A DNA stretch of 64,000 bases from Polaromonas eurypsychrophila (GTDB lineage Bacteria > Pseudomonadota > Gammaproteobacteria > Burkholderiales > Burkholderiaceae_C), in the NCBI RefSeq assembly GCF_014641715.1, contig NZ_BMIG01000001.1, positions 372,001 through 436,000 of the forward strand, in the 5' to 3' direction. Each line of letters begins with the position of its first letter. Position 1 is the first letter of the stretch. Positions 8,978-18,088 of the stretch are shown here, in pieces. The notes below the pieces were generated by a model. That model was not told where the DNA came from. It ran no database searches and saw nothing but the letters and a program-made list of their open reading frames with translations. The translations under genes and the position numbers were made by a program.

Positions 8978-9289
8978 TCAGGCCGCTTTTGGTGCGGCGA
9001 GGGCGAGTGCCTTTACCTTGGTGGACAGGCGGCTCTTGTCGCGAGCAGCCTTGTTTTTGTGGAAGATGCCCTTGTCGGCAATCGTGTCCACAATGCTCTG
9101 CGCCTTGGCGAAGAGTTCGGTGGCTTTGGTCTTGTCGCCGGCGGCGACAGCTTTTTCAACGTTTTTCACGGCGGTGCGATATTTCGAGCGCAGCGAAGTG
9201 TTGGCGGCATTCAGTTTGGTGTCCTGGCGGACGCGTTTGCGGCCGGAGGCCAGGCGGGGGTTCTTTTTCTTGGGTTTGGCGGTAGCCAT
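8978..9289 (-). CDS. rpsT: 30S ribosomal protein S20
   Basis: A 103-residue, lysine/arginine-rich protein that binds 16S rRNA early in small-subunit assembly. It begins [19 protein letters not shown], typical for S20, and ends in an alanine-rich tail slightly longer than in E. coli. The start at 9289 has AGGA eight bases upstream. It is monocistronic: a consensus -10 box lies upstream and a strong terminator downstream. Confidence 0.97.
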   Translation of the reverse strand: MATAKPKKKNPRLASGRKRVRQDTKLNAANTSLRSKYRTAVKNVEKAVAAGDKTKATELFAKAQSIVDTIADKGIFHKNKAARDKSRLSTKVKALALAAPKAA

Positions 9290-9344
9290 AATTAATTCCT
9301 TTAATCCGGGGAGGAGTTCAGCGGATGATGCAGCAAAGCCCACC

Positions 9345-9350
9345 ATTATA
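9345..9350 (-). promoter_or_regulatory. Probable -10 box of the rpsT promoter
   Basis: On the minus strand the sequence reads TATAAT exactly, about 56 bases upstream of the rpsT start. No good -35 match is visible at 16-18 bases spacing. Confidence 0.6.
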
Positions 9351-9436
9351 TGCCAGCCGGTCGGCATACCGCGGAGTTCAGCCACGACGGCGACCTTGGA
9401 GGAGAGCCCTGCTGGGAAGGGGCGGTATTTTCAAGC

Positions 9437-9533
9437 CGGGGCCGCGGGTCTGGCTTTGCCAGCCCGCAGGCGCAGCGCCCCATCGAGGGGCAGAGAGCGA
9501 CATGCAATGCGCGAACGTGGGGGCCCTAGCTCT
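9437..9533 (+). repeat. Family C interspersed repeat, copy 1
   Basis: Contains GGGGCCGCGGGTCTGGCTT, then GCCAGCCCGCAGGCGCAG, GGGGCAGAGAGC and GCGAACGTGGGGGC in order. The same string of blocks recurs at 12089-12167. It fills most of the rpsT-murJ gap and lies directly upstream of the murJ start. Confidence 0.7.
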
Positions 9534-9552
9534 GGGGCCTTAAACTCCCCAC

Positions 9553-11118
9553 GTGTCACTTTTCAAAGCTGCCTCCACCGTTTCCCTGCTGACCCTGGTG
9601 TCCCGGATCACCGGCCTGGTGCGCGAGCTCTTGATGGCCTCAACCTTCGGCGCCAGTGCCATGACCGACGCCTTCAACGTCGCTTTCCGAATTCCCAACC
9701 TGTTTCGCCGGCTATTTGCCGAGGGCGCCTTTAGCCAGGCGTTTGTGCCGGTGCTGGCGGCCAGCCGTGCAAAAAATGGTGAAACCGATACCAAACTGCT
9801 GATTGACCGTGTCGCGACCCTGCTGACCTGGGCGCTGCTGCTGACCTGCGTGATCGGCGTGGCGGCGGCGCCGGTGCTGGTCTGGTTGATGGCCAGCGGG
9901 TTGAAGCAGGACCCGCGCGGCTTTGAGGCTGCTGTGTTCATGACGCGCTGGATGTTTCCCTACATCGGCTTCATGTCGCTGGTGGCCCTGTCGGCCGGGA
10001 TACTGAACACCTGGAAGCGTTTTGCGGTGCCGGCGGCCACGCCGGTGCTGCTGAACCTGTCCATGATTGCCGCCGCCTGGCTGGGGGCGCCCTGGTTCAA
10101 GGCGCAGGGCATCGAGCCGATTTACGCGATGGGCGCCGGCGTGATGCTGGGGGGCCTGCTGCAACTGTCGGTACAGATCCCGGCCCTCTTGAGAATCGGC
10201 TTGCTACCCAGGATAGGCCTGAGCCTGACGGCCATCCGCCTGGCCTGGGCCGATTCCGGCACCCGCAACATCGCGCGCCTGATGGTGCCGGCGCTGCTGG
10301 GTGTGAGCGTCGCGCAGGTCTCGCTGCTGATCAATACCCAGATTGCCTCGCACATGGCGCCGGGCAGCGTCAGCTGGCTGACCTACGCGGACCGACTGAT
10401 GGAATTCCCGACCGCCATGTTGGGTGTGGCGATCGGCGTGGTGCTGATGCCGCAACTGGCTGCGGCCAAAGCGGCCGACGACGCCGAAAAGTATTCCGCC
10501 ATGCTGGATTGGGGCCTGCGCATCGTGGTGTTGCTGGCGGTGCCCAGTGCGGTGGCGTTGCTGACCTTTGCCCAGCCGCTGGTCGCCACGCTTTATCACT
10601 ATGGGGCGTTCACCGACCGGGATGTGCAGCAGACCACCACGGCGCTGATGGGCTACGGCGCCGGGCTGGTCGGGCTGGTGGCCATCAAGGTGCTGGCGCC
10701 GGGCTTTTACGCCAGCCAAGACATCCGCACGCCGGTGAAGATCGCGGTGGTGGTGCTGGTCATGACACAACTGCTGAACCTGGCGCTGGTGCCGTTTTTC
10801 CAGCACGCCGGGCTGGCGCTGGCCATCGGCATAGGCGCGCTGATCAATGCCTTGTGGCTGCTGCTCGGCCTGCGCAAGCGCGGCAGTTACCGTCCGGCGC
10901 CGGGCTGGGGTGTGTTTGCATTGCAGGTGCTGGCGGCCAGTGCCCTGCTGGCGGTGTTTCTGCTGTGGTCGGCGCAGGCCGTTAGCTGGACCGGGCTGCG
11001 CGCCGAGTCTTTCAAGCGGATTGGGCTGCTGGCCCTTGTCTTGCTTGCATCTTCCGCTATCTATTTCGGAGCACTTTGGGCTGCCGGCCTGAAAGTCCGC
11101 ACACTGATGCGCCGCTGA
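9553..11118 (+). CDS. murJ: Lipid II flippase MurJ
   Basis: A 521-residue integral membrane protein of the MVF/MATE-like superfamily that moves lipid II across the inner membrane for peptidoglycan synthesis. It begins SLFKAASTVSLLTLVSRITG and contains RNLFRRLFAEGAFSQAF-like family sequence (here PNLFRRLFAEGAFSQAFVPV), with about 14 hydrophobic segments. The start is GTG at 9553, fixed by the family N-terminus; I see no clear ribosome-binding site, and the leader is repeat-derived DNA. Confidence 0.95.
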   Translation: MSLFKAASTVSLLTLVSRITGLVRELLMASTFGASAMTDAFNVAFRIPNLFRRLFAEGAFSQAFVPVLAASRAKNGETDTKLLIDRVATLLTWALLLTCVIGVAAAPVLVWLMASGLKQDPRGFEAAVFMTRWMFPYIGFMSLVALSAGILNTWKRFAVPAATPVLLNLSMIAAAWLGAPWFKAQGIEPIYAMGAGVMLGGLLQLSVQIPALLRIGLLPRIGLSLTAIRLAWADSGTRNIARLMVPALLGVSVAQVSLLINTQIASHMAPGSVSWLTYADRLMEFPTAMLGVAIGVVLMPQLAAAKAADDAEKYSAMLDWGLRIVVLLAVPSAVALLTFAQPLVATLYHYGAFTDRDVQQTTTALMGYGAGLVGLVAIKVLAPGFYASQDIRTPVKIAVVVLVMTQLLNLALVPFFQHAGLALAIGIGALINALWLLLGLRKRGSYRPAPGWGVFALQVLAASALLAVFLLWSAQAVSWTGLRAESFKRIGLLALVLLASSAIYFGALWAAGLKVRTLMRR

Positions 11119-11185
11119 AGTGACGGTGACGACGGGTAAATACCTGCCACTCGCCTCGCGCCCCGGTTTGTGAGAAAGTAGCGTT

Positions 11186-12037
11186 ATGTCCCTGAATCTC
11201 GATGTTCCGTCGCCGCTGCAGTACTTTGCCAGTCTGGTCCAAAGTGACGAACATTTTCCATTGCTGGAAGCTGCCATCAGCCTGGCCCAGGACGAGTATC
11301 CCGACCTGGACGTGCAACAGGTGCTGGGCGATGTGGACCAGTTGCTGGCTCGCCTGAAGCGCCGCCTGCCGGCCGACGCTTCCCCGCTGCAGCGCTTGCG
11401 GGCGCTGAACCAGTTTTTCTTTCGCGACCTGAATTTCGGCGGCAACATCAATGACTACTACGACCCGGACAACAGCTACCTGAATGCCGTGCTCCGGACT
11501 CGTCGCGGCATCCCGATTTCGCTAGCGGTGCTCTGGCTGGAACTGGCTGGTGGCATGGGCCTCAACGCCCGCGGCGTGGCTTTTCCCGGCCACTTCATGG
11601 TCAAGGTCAACCTGCCCAAGGGTCAGGTGGTGATCGACCCCTTTAGCGGCCATTCGCTGAGCCGGGAGGAACTGGCCGAGCGCCTCGAGCCTTTCAGGCA
11701 GCGTAGCGGGCTGCTGGACGAGTTCGAGGTGCCGATCGGCTTGTACCTTCAGTCGGTGCCGGCGCGCGACGTCATCGGGCGCATGCTGCGCAACCTCAAG
11801 GAAATCCACAAAACCCAGCAGGACTGGGTCAGGATGGTGGCGGTGCAAGACCGGCTGATTGTGCTGTTGCCCGAGGCCTGGTCTGAATACCGCGACCGCG
11901 GCATGGCCCTGGCCGAGCAGGGCGAGGCCGGCCGCGCCGTGCCCGATCTGGAAATTTATCTGGAACACGCCGAAGACGCGTTGGACCTGGATGTGGTTTC
12001 GGATCGCCTGGTCCGCCTGCGACGCCAGAAAAGCTGA
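11186..12037 (+). CDS. SirB1-family transglutaminase-like/TPR protein
   Basis: A 283-residue cytoplasmic protein of the SirB1 family: an N-terminal transglutaminase-like core followed by short helical TPR-like repeats. The core includes NDYYDPDNSYLNAVL, RRGIPISLAVLW and GVAFPGHFMVK, where the histidine corresponds to a family-conserved residue. No signal peptide is seen. It follows murJ by 67 bp on the same strand and may be cotranscribed. The exact biochemical role is not known. Confidence 0.88.
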   Translation: MSLNLDVPSPLQYFASLVQSDEHFPLLEAAISLAQDEYPDLDVQQVLGDVDQLLARLKRRLPADASPLQRLRALNQFFFRDLNFGGNINDYYDPDNSYLNAVLRTRRGIPISLAVLWLELAGGMGLNARGVAFPGHFMVKVNLPKGQVVIDPFSGHSLSREELAERLEPFRQRSGLLDEFEVPIGLYLQSVPARDVIGRMLRNLKEIHKTQQDWVRMVAVQDRLIVLLPEAWSEYRDRGMALAEQGEAGRAVPDLEIYLEHAEDALDLDVVSDRLVRLRRQKS

Positions 12038-12088
12038 TCGGCCGGCTTCTCAGCAAGTTTGGAGCTCGATGCTCGGTTCCATTCCAGC

Positions 12089-12167
12089 AGGGGCCGCGGA
12101 TCTGGCTTCGCCAGTCCGCAGGCGCAGGGGGGGCAGAGAGCTACACGCAGTGAGCGAACGTGGGGGC
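12089..12167 (+). repeat. Family C interspersed repeat, copy 2
   Basis: Matches 9437-9533 block for block: GGGGCCGCGGATCTGGCTT, GCCAGTCCGCAGGCGCAG, GGGGCAGAGAGC and GTGAGCGAACGTGGGGGC. It lies between the convergent SirB1 and ParA-like genes and ends almost at the ParA-like stop codon. Confidence 0.7.
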
Positions 12168-12168
12168 T

Positions 12169-13098
12169 CTATCCTCTTTTCAAAAACTGAGGAATTTGCG
12201 GCCCATCTGCTGGCCGCGTTGTGCGAGCGAGCGTGGGTTTGACGACCGGTTTCGCGGATGTCGCTGGTGTGCGGCCTGCGCTCAGCGTGGACAGGCGTCC
12301 GCCCTGCACCATGGACTCCTGGGCCGGCATCAGGCTGTTGGACAGTGCCCCGCGGTGCCTGGAGACCACCTCTTCGGAAACGGATTTCGCCAAGACTGCG
12401 GCCTTGGGTGCCAGCGTGCGCGCCGGGGCCTGCAAGACAGCGCTGCCGTCGTTGGCGGCTTGCGGCGGGTAGAGCTGTGGCTTGAGCCACTGCAGAATCG
12501 GTGCCCATTGCGCCAGATCGGTAGCAGCCAGTTGCGGCTGCAAATCAAAAATCGTCAGGCCGCGTTCCAGGCTGCGCACATAGAGCTGGGTTTCACGCAG
12601 TGCACCGAGAAACGGCACACCCAGAGACTCCGACCACTTGTCCAGGGTTTGCGCAGCGTTGGTGCGCGCATCGATGCGCATGCCGACCACCGCCAGCCGG
12701 CAGCGCCCGCTGGCCACGCGTGGCATGGTCATCAGCTCGGCATGGCAGGCCTGGGCCGACTCGCGGTCAAACATCGAGTTGCAGACCGGCATCACGATGG
12801 CGTCGGCAAACATCACCACCCGCGCCAGCTCGAAACCATGCATGCCACCGGGTGTGTCGAGCACCACATGGGTGATGCCAGTCGGCACGCGCAACATGTT
12901 TTTCTGGTCCACCGCCCACGGCGCAATGGGCGGCAGGGCAGCATCGCGCCGTTTCAGCCAGGCACGGGCCGATTGCTGGCGGTCCACATCGCCCAGCATG
13001 ACGGAACTGCCGTTGCGCGCGCACCAGGCCGCGATGTGGGCGGCCAGCGTGCTTTTTCCACTGCCTCCCTTGCGGTTGACGACTGCGATGACCGGCAT
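12169..13098 (-). CDS. ParA/MinD-family ATPase
   Basis: A 309-residue P-loop ATPase. The deviant Walker A motif KGGSGKST is at residues 10-17, GDVDRQQSA gives the Walker A' region and VVLDTPGG the Walker B region. Family members position DNA or protein cargo. There is no ParB-like gene beside it and no parS-like palindromes were noticed, so it is not a standard chromosome partition pair; it may be one of the orphan ParA proteins. The last ~70 residues are basic, low in complexity and probably disordered. The start at 13098 has GGAAC upstream. Confidence 0.85.
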   Translation of the reverse strand: MPVIAVVNRKGGSGKSTLAAHIAAWCARNGSSVMLGDVDRQQSARAWLKRRDAALPPIAPWAVDQKNMLRVPTGITHVVLDTPGGMHGFELARVVMFADAIVMPVCNSMFDRESAQACHAELMTMPRVASGRCRLAVVGMRIDARTNAAQTLDKWSESLGVPFLGALRETQLYVRSLERGLTIFDLQPQLAATDLAQWAPILQWLKPQLYPPQAANDGSAVLQAPARTLAPKAAVLAKSVSEEVVSRHRGALSNSLMPAQESMVQGGRLSTLSAGRTPATSAKPVVKPTLARTTRPADGPQIPQFLKRG

Positions 13099-13142
13099 AA
13101 CTGTTCCATTGGAAATGAATTTAACAGTTTGATACAAATAGC

Positions 13143-13199
13143 CTTGAAAGTCCAGTACGCCCAATGGCAACCTGCATAGGCAGCTAGTGTTTTTGTAGC
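13143..13199 (-). repeat. Family A repeat, copy 5 (degenerate)
   Basis: The arm GCTAGTGTTTTTGTAGC at 13183-13199 is clear; the tail toward 13143 is weakly conserved. It lies in the promoter region of the ParA-like gene. Confidence 0.5.
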
Positions 13200-13237
13200 A
13201 AAAAGGCTACCGCACCGCGCCGCGCGTGCGGCGCCGA

Positions 13238-14278
13238 TTAACTCACCGTGACAGCGGCGTCGGTGCCCCTGGCGGCAATCATGCCAATCTCGTAGACCTG
13301 TTCACCGGCCTCACGAAAGGTTTTGGCCGTGGCCTGGGCGTCGGTGGCAGCTACCACCACCACCATGCCGATGCCGTTGTTGAAGGTGCGGTTCATCTCG
13401 AAGTCGGAGATGGCGGCGGTGGCCTGCAGCCAGGCAAACAGCTCGGTCTGCGGCCAGCTGCCTTTCTTCAGGTGGGCGGCCGTGCCTTCAGGCAGCACGC
13501 GCGGAATGTTTTCCAGCAGGCCGCCGCCAGTGATGTGGGCCAGCGCCTTGATCGGGTGCGCCGCCAGGGCTGCCAGTACGTTCTTGACATACAGGCGGGT
13601 CGGTTCCATCAGGGCTTCCCGGAAGGGTTTGCCGTCCAGCGTGGCGGGCAGGCTGCTGCCGGCGCGATCAATACATTTACGGACCAGGCTGAAACCGTTG
13701 GAGTGCACACCGCTGCTGGTCAGGCCCAGCACCACGTCGCCAGGCGTCACGTCGCGGCCAGTCAGAATTTTCGACTTTTCCACGGCGCCGACGGCAAAAC
13801 CGGCCAGATCATATTCGCCCTCGGGGTACATGCCGGGCATTTCGGCAGTTTCGCCGCCGATCAGCGCGCAGCCCGAAAGTTCGCAGCCCCTGGCGATGCC
13901 GCCGACCACGGCAGCGGCAGTGTCCACATCAAGCTTGCCGCAGGCAAAATAATCGAGGAAAAACAGCGGTTCGGCGCCCTGCACCAGCACGTCGTTGACG
14001 CTCATGGCGACCAGATCAATGCCCACGGTGTCGTGCATATTCCATTCAAACGCCAGACGCAGCTTGGTGCCCACGCCGTCGGTGCCGCTGACCAGCACCG
14101 GCTCCTTGTATCGCTTGGGCACTTCAAACAAGGCACCGAAGCCGCCAATGCCGGCCAGAACACCTTCACGCATGGTTTTTTTGGCCAGCGGCTTGATGCG
14201 TTCAATCAGGGCGTCACCGGCGTCAATGTCAACGCCGGCGTCTTTGTAGCTCAGGGGGGAGGAAGGGGAGGTGGTCAT
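13238..14278 (-). CDS. purM: Phosphoribosylformylglycinamidine cyclo-ligase
   Basis: A 346-residue AIR synthetase, the fifth step of purine synthesis, making aminoimidazole ribotide with ATP. It begins near [20 protein letters not shown] and contains [24 protein letters not shown] and [15 protein letters not shown]. The start at 14278 ([15 protein letters not shown]) gives the normal length; the open frame upstream is unrelated. It is divergent from hda with a 165-bp gap. Confidence 0.96.
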   Translation of the reverse strand: MTTSPSSPLSYKDAGVDIDAGDALIERIKPLAKKTMREGVLAGIGGFGALFEVPKRYKEPVLVSGTDGVGTKLRLAFEWNMHDTVGIDLVAMSVNDVLVQGAEPLFFLDYFACGKLDVDTAAAVVGGIARGCELSGCALIGGETAEMPGMYPEGEYDLAGFAVGAVEKSKILTGRDVTPGDVVLGLTSSGVHSNGFSLVRKCIDRAGSSLPATLDGKPFREALMEPTRLYVKNVLAALAAHPIKALAHITGGGLLENIPRVLPEGTAAHLKKGSWPQTELFAWLQATAAISDFEMNRTFNNGIGMVVVVAATDAQATAKTFREAGEQVYEIGMIAARGTDAAVTVS

Positions 14279-14443
14279 TGGAGCTTGGTGGGTAGACGGC
14301 TTCGGACGGGCACCAAGCCCGATAGAATCAAGCCAAGATTCTAAGGGTTCACCCCAGACCGGCTGTATGCAATTTACTCCCCCCTCCCAACTTGCGGCCG
14401 CTTGCTGCCGGGTTTTGGCATTGGCGGACAGGGCATGGCATCC

Positions 14444-15130
14444 ATGAAGCAGATCGCGCTGGACATCGGGCTGGCCTCGCCACCCTCGCTGGCCAACTTT
14501 TTTGCCGGCCCGAACGAGGTGGCGCTCAAACACCTGGAACTGTGGGCCGGCAACAGTCTGCGCTCTCCGGTGCCGACCTACCTCTGGGGCGAACCCGGCA
14601 GCGGCAAGACCCATTTGCTCAAGGCCGTCAGCGAGGCGCTTCGGGAGCAGGGCGCGGCGGTCGGCTGGATGGACGCGACGATCCTGGAGCCACCGGAATT
14701 CAGCGAAAGCTGGGCGGCCGTCATCCTCGACGACTGTCACCTGTACACCGCCGTGCAGCAGCACGCCGCCTTCAACTGGTTTGTCAACGCCCTCAACGCC
14801 CCCGACGGCCACCCGCGCTGGGTGCTGGCGGCCGGCGCGACGCCACCTTCCGACCTGTCTCTGCGCGAGGACCTGCGCACGCGCCTGGGCTGGGGCCATG
14901 TGTTCGCCCTGCAGGCGCTCACCGAAACCGACCGGCGCTCGGTGCTGCGCCAGGAGGCCGATGCCAGAGGCGTGTTCCTCAGCGACGAGGCCATGGATTT
15001 CATCCTGAGCCGCTTCTCGCGCGACCTCGGTAACCTGATGCAACTGCTGGACCAGCTCGACGGTTATGCGCTGCAAACCCAGCGTGCCATCACCATCCCC
15101 CTGATCAAGTCCATGCTGGAGGACCTTTGA
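14444..15130 (+). CDS. hda: DnaA regulatory inactivator Hda
   Basis: A 228-residue AAA+ protein related to DnaA domain III. With the sliding clamp it stimulates ATP hydrolysis by DnaA and so limits replication initiation. The N-terminal [10 protein letters not shown] carries the QxxLxL-like clamp-binding motif (QIALDI), and the Walker A sequence GEPGSGKT is at 49-56. I choose ATG 14444 because the clamp motif sits at the extreme N-terminus in the family. An ATG nine bases earlier is possible. The stop overlaps the TTG start of the next gene. Confidence 0.92.
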   Translation: MKQIALDIGLASPPSLANFFAGPNEVALKHLELWAGNSLRSPVPTYLWGEPGSGKTHLLKAVSEALREQGAAVGWMDATILEPPEFSESWAAVILDDCHLYTAVQQHAAFNWFVNALNAPDGHPRWVLAAGATPPSDLSLREDLRTRLGWGHVFALQALTETDRRSVLRQEADARGVFLSDEAMDFILSRFSRDLGNLMQLLDQLDGYALQTQRAITIPLIKSMLEDL

Positions 15131-15885
15131 TTTCAATTACTGGCACCGCTGTGCCCAGCGAAGGGCCGCCCCGAGCAAGCACAGCCCCCTCGGGAGGCAG
15201 CGAAGTACGCGCAGCGACAAGCGTGGGGGTCGCATTATTTGACCTCGACCACACGCTGATTCCCTTCGATTCTGACTATGAATGGGGCGAGTTCACAATT
15301 GCACTGGGCTGGTGCGACGGGCAGGAATTCAAGCGCCGCAACGCCGAATTTTTTGCCCAGTACCAGGCCGGCACGCTTGACATCCATGACTATGTGCGTT
15401 TTGCCACGCAGGCGATCCGGGAGCAGGGGGCTACAAATTCGATCGCTGCCCACGCCCGTTTCATGCGTGAAATCGTACAAAAGGGTATCAAGGCGCAGGC
15501 CCTGGCCCTGGTACACAAGCACCAGAACGCCGGCGAGCAAGTGTTGATCGTGACCGCCACCAACGAATTTGTGACGCGCCCGATTGCTGCGGCGTTTGGC
15601 GTGAGCGAGCTGATTGCGGTGGAACTCGAACGTGACGCCGCTGGCCAACTGACCGGTGCCATCCGCGGCACGCCGTCCTTCCGCGAGGGCAAGGTGATTC
15701 GCGTCCAGCAGTGGCTGGCCGAGCGGGGCTGGGACTGGAACACGGTCGAAACCACGTTTTATACCGATTCCCTCAACGATCTGGCCCTGCTCGAAAAAGT
15801 CACTCATCCCGTGGCCACCAACCCGGACGAGCGCCTGCGCGCCATTGCCGTGACACGCGGATGGCGCATACTTGAGTTGTTCTAA
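15127..15885 (+). CDS. HAD-family phosphatase, SerB-like (HAD-IB)
   Basis: A haloacid dehalogenase-type phosphatase, 252 residues from TTG 15127. Motif I is FDLDHT at residues 38-43, followed by the HAD-IB segment YEWGEF; motif II is IVTATN near 140, and motif III/IV is [13 protein letters not shown]. The first ~33 residues are unlike the family, which starts a few residues before FDLDHT. They are encoded by a family C-type repeat (15147-15232). The true start may be the in-frame GTG at 15223, just before [11 protein letters not shown], though the TTGA overlap with hda favours coupling. The arm of a family A repeat, GCTACAAATTCGATCGC, also lies within the gene at 15430-15446. Confidence 0.85.
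   Translation: MISITGTAVPSEGPPRASTAPSGGSEVRAATSVGVALFDLDHTLIPFDSDYEWGEFTIALGWCDGQEFKRRNAEFFAQYQAGTLDIHDYVRFATQAIREQGATNSIAAHARFMREIVQKGIKAQALALVHKHQNAGEQVLIVTATNEFVTRPIAAAFGVSELIAVELERDAAGQLTGAIRGTPSFREGKVIRVQQWLAERGWDWNTVETTFYTDSLNDLALLEKVTHPVATNPDERLRAIAVTRGWRILELF
15147..15232 (+). repeat. Family C-related repeat over the HAD gene start
   Basis: Contains GGGCCGCCCCGAGCAAGCAC, CCCCTCGGGAGGCAGCGA and a terminal AAGCGTGGGGGTCGC. The blocks match a repeat I recall from Comamonadaceae in which a glycine-rich phrase ends in CGTGGGGGC. Part of it is an alternative subtype compared with the copies at 9437 and 12089. Confidence 0.55.
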
Positions 15886-15946
15886 CGGCCGGTGACGCCG
15901 CCCTGGCCCAGCCAGCACGGCCCCTCCGGCAAAATCTCCTGATTCA

Positions 15947-17548
15947 ATGATCAAAAAATTTATCGACAAGCTGTTTGGCAAGACCGGCAGCCCCGCCGCA
16001 GGCGCCGCCCGGAGCAAAAAATCAGTTTTTGGCGAACGCCGCGAAGTCGGCCCCCAGGACCATGCGATTGATCCCAAGCTGGTTGATGACCGCGCCATGG
16101 ACGTGGTGCGCACACTTCAGGACGCTGGTTATGAGGCCTACATCGTCGGCGGTGCGGTGCGCGATCTTCTGGTCGGCTTGCGCCCCAAGGACTTCGACGT
16201 GGCCACCGATGCCACGCCCGAACAGGTCAAGAGCCTGTTCCGCCGCGCCTTCATCATCGGCCGGCGTTTCCGTATCGTCCATGTGATTTACGGCCGCGGC
16301 CGCGAGCACGAGGTGATCGAGGTGTCGACCTTCCGCGCGCACCTGGACAGCAGCCTGGCCGAACAGGTCGGCGGCAACGAGCGCACCAGCAAAAGCGAGC
16401 TTGCCGGCATGAAACACGCGGTGGACGCCTCCGGCCGGGTGCTGCGCGACAACGTCTGGGGACCGATGGAAGAAGACGCCGCGCGCCGCGACTTCACCAT
16501 CAACGCCATGTATTACGATCCCGAAACACAGATCGTGGTCGACTATCACCACGGCATCCGCGATGCCAAGAAAAAGATCATCCGCATGATCGGCGACCCG
16601 GCAACGCGTTACCGCGAAGACCCGGTGCGTATCATCCGCGCCGTGCGTTTTTCGGCCAAGCTCAGCGCGCTGGGCTTCAAGTTTGAGGACAAGACCGCTG
16701 CGCCGCTGAAGTCCATGAAGGGCCTGCTGGCCGATGTGCCGCAGTCGCGCCTGTTCGACGAAATGCTCAAGCTGCTGCAGACCGGCCACTCGCTGGCCAG
16801 CATTGCGCAGCTCAAGTTCCTCGGGCTCAACACCGGCATCTACCCGCTGCTCGATGTGGTGGTGGATACCGCCGAAGAACCGTTTTTGCAACTGGCGCTG
16901 CTGGACACCGACCGCCGCGTCGGCGAGGGCAAACCGGTGGCGCCCAGCTTTTTGCTGTCCTGCGTGCTCTGGGCCGATGTACGCCAGGGCTGGGAGCAGC
17001 GGCGCCAGCGCGGCGAACATGTCATGCCGGCGCTGCAGGACGCCATCGACGATGCCTTCAACGCCAAGATCGGCGACGTGTCGGGTCGCGGCAAGCTGGG
17101 CACCGACATGCGCGAGATCTGGACCATGCAGCCGCGCTTTGAAAAACGCACCGGCAGCTCGCCTTATTCATTGCTGGACCAGCCGCGCTTTCGCGCCGGT
17201 TTCGACTTCCTGCGGCTGCGTGCGCAGACCGGCGAGATCGAGATGGAGCTGTCCGAGTGGTGGGAAAAATTCAGCACCGCCTACGACGACGAGCGCCACG
17301 AGATGATCGAGCAGGCCCGCGTGGCTCAGGCGCAGAAGCCGCAGGCGCCGCGCACCCGCGTCAAACGTGTGGAGTCCGAGGCCGCACGTGATGAGGACGG
17401 CAATCAGCCCGCAGCGCCTTTTCCCGAGTTCGGGGAGTCTGGCGAGCAGGCTCCGGCCAAAAAACGCAGGCGCCGCCGCAAGCCGGCCAACCGCGAAGGC
17501 GGTGCGCTGTCTGCCAGCCCGGCGCCTGACACACCGGCCGATCACTAG
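15947..17548 (+). CDS. pcnB: Poly(A) polymerase I
   Basis: A 533-residue class II nucleotidyltransferase that adds A tails to RNA 3' ends, promoting decay. GGAVRD is at 68-73 and the catalytic aspartates Asp82 and Asp84 are in KDFDVATD. RRAFIIGRRFRIVHV and the RRDFTINAM segment separate PcnB from CCA-adding enzymes by eye. The C-terminal ~80 residues are basic (KKRRRRRKPANR), which suits RNA binding. folK follows after 8 bp, so the two are probably cotranscribed. Confidence 0.93.
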   Translation: MIKKFIDKLFGKTGSPAAGAARSKKSVFGERREVGPQDHAIDPKLVDDRAMDVVRTLQDAGYEAYIVGGAVRDLLVGLRPKDFDVATDATPEQVKSLFRRAFIIGRRFRIVHVIYGRGREHEVIEVSTFRAHLDSSLAEQVGGNERTSKSELAGMKHAVDASGRVLRDNVWGPMEEDAARRDFTINAMYYDPETQIVVDYHHGIRDAKKKIIRMIGDPATRYREDPVRIIRAVRFSAKLSALGFKFEDKTAAPLKSMKGLLADVPQSRLFDEMLKLLQTGHSLASIAQLKFLGLNTGIYPLLDVVVDTAEEPFLQLALLDTDRRVGEGKPVAPSFLLSCVLWADVRQGWEQRRQRGEHVMPALQDAIDDAFNAKIGDVSGRGKLGTDMREIWTMQPRFEKRTGSSPYSLLDQPRFRAGFDFLRLRAQTGEIEMELSEWWEKFSTAYDDERHEMIEQARVAQAQKPQAPRTRVKRVESEAARDEDGNQPAAPFPEFGESGEQAPAKKRRRRRKPANREGGALSASPAPDTPADH

Positions 17549-17556
17549 CCTGCGCC

Positions 17557-18081
17557 ATGGCAGCGGGCGAACCCATGACTGAGGGCGCGCAGCAGGTCAC
17601 GGCTTATGTGGCCATTGGTGCCAATGTGGGAGATGCGCAGTCTGCTGTGAGGCAGGCGATGAAAGATCTGGGCCGTCTGCCCTTGAGCCGCGTGGCTCGC
17701 CGCTCCAGCCTGTACCGGACGGCACCCGTCGCCCGCAGTTCTGCCGGCAGTGCGGACGGACCTGATTACATCAATGCCGTGGTGGCGCTGCACACGCGCC
17801 TGCCGGCGCTGGAGTTACTGGACCAGTTGCAGGCGCTGGAACTGGCGTCAGGCCGCGAACGGCCTTACCCCGACGCGCCGCGCACTCTTGACCTCGACCT
17901 CTTGCTGTATGGCGATGCTTACATTGATTCACCGCGCTTGAGCGTGCCGCACCCGCGCATGGGTCAGCGTGCTTTTGTGCTGGTGCCACTGGCGGAGATG
18001 GCGCCGGAGTTGATCTCTGAAGAGCAGCTACACGCCGTGGCCGGTCAGGCCATCGAGCGGCTGGCCGACGGGGCCTCTTGA
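17557..18081 (+). CDS. folK: HPPK, dihydropterin pyrophosphokinase
   Basis: A 174-residue kinase that transfers pyrophosphate from ATP to 6-hydroxymethyl-dihydropterin in folate synthesis. Family sequences include AYVAIGANVGDA, YRTAPVA, GPDYINAVVAL, and RERPYPDAPRTLDLDLLLYG where the aspartate pair binds magnesium, then LSVPHPRMGQRAFVLVPL. An internal ATG at 17575 would also give a complete enzyme and may be the true start. It directly follows pcnB, a common betaproteobacterial order. Confidence 0.95.
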   Translation: MAAGEPMTEGAQQVTAYVAIGANVGDAQSAVRQAMKDLGRLPLSRVARRSSLYRTAPVARSSAGSADGPDYINAVVALHTRLPALELLDQLQALELASGRERPYPDAPRTLDLDLLLYGDAYIDSPRLSVPHPRMGQRAFVLVPLAEMAPELISEEQLHAVAGQAIERLADGAS

Positions 18082-18088
18082 GACAGGT

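Noticed and set aside
13226-14344. 372-residue plus-strand open frame opposite purM
   Set aside because: Low-complexity, histidine/glycine-rich shadow of the purM codons.
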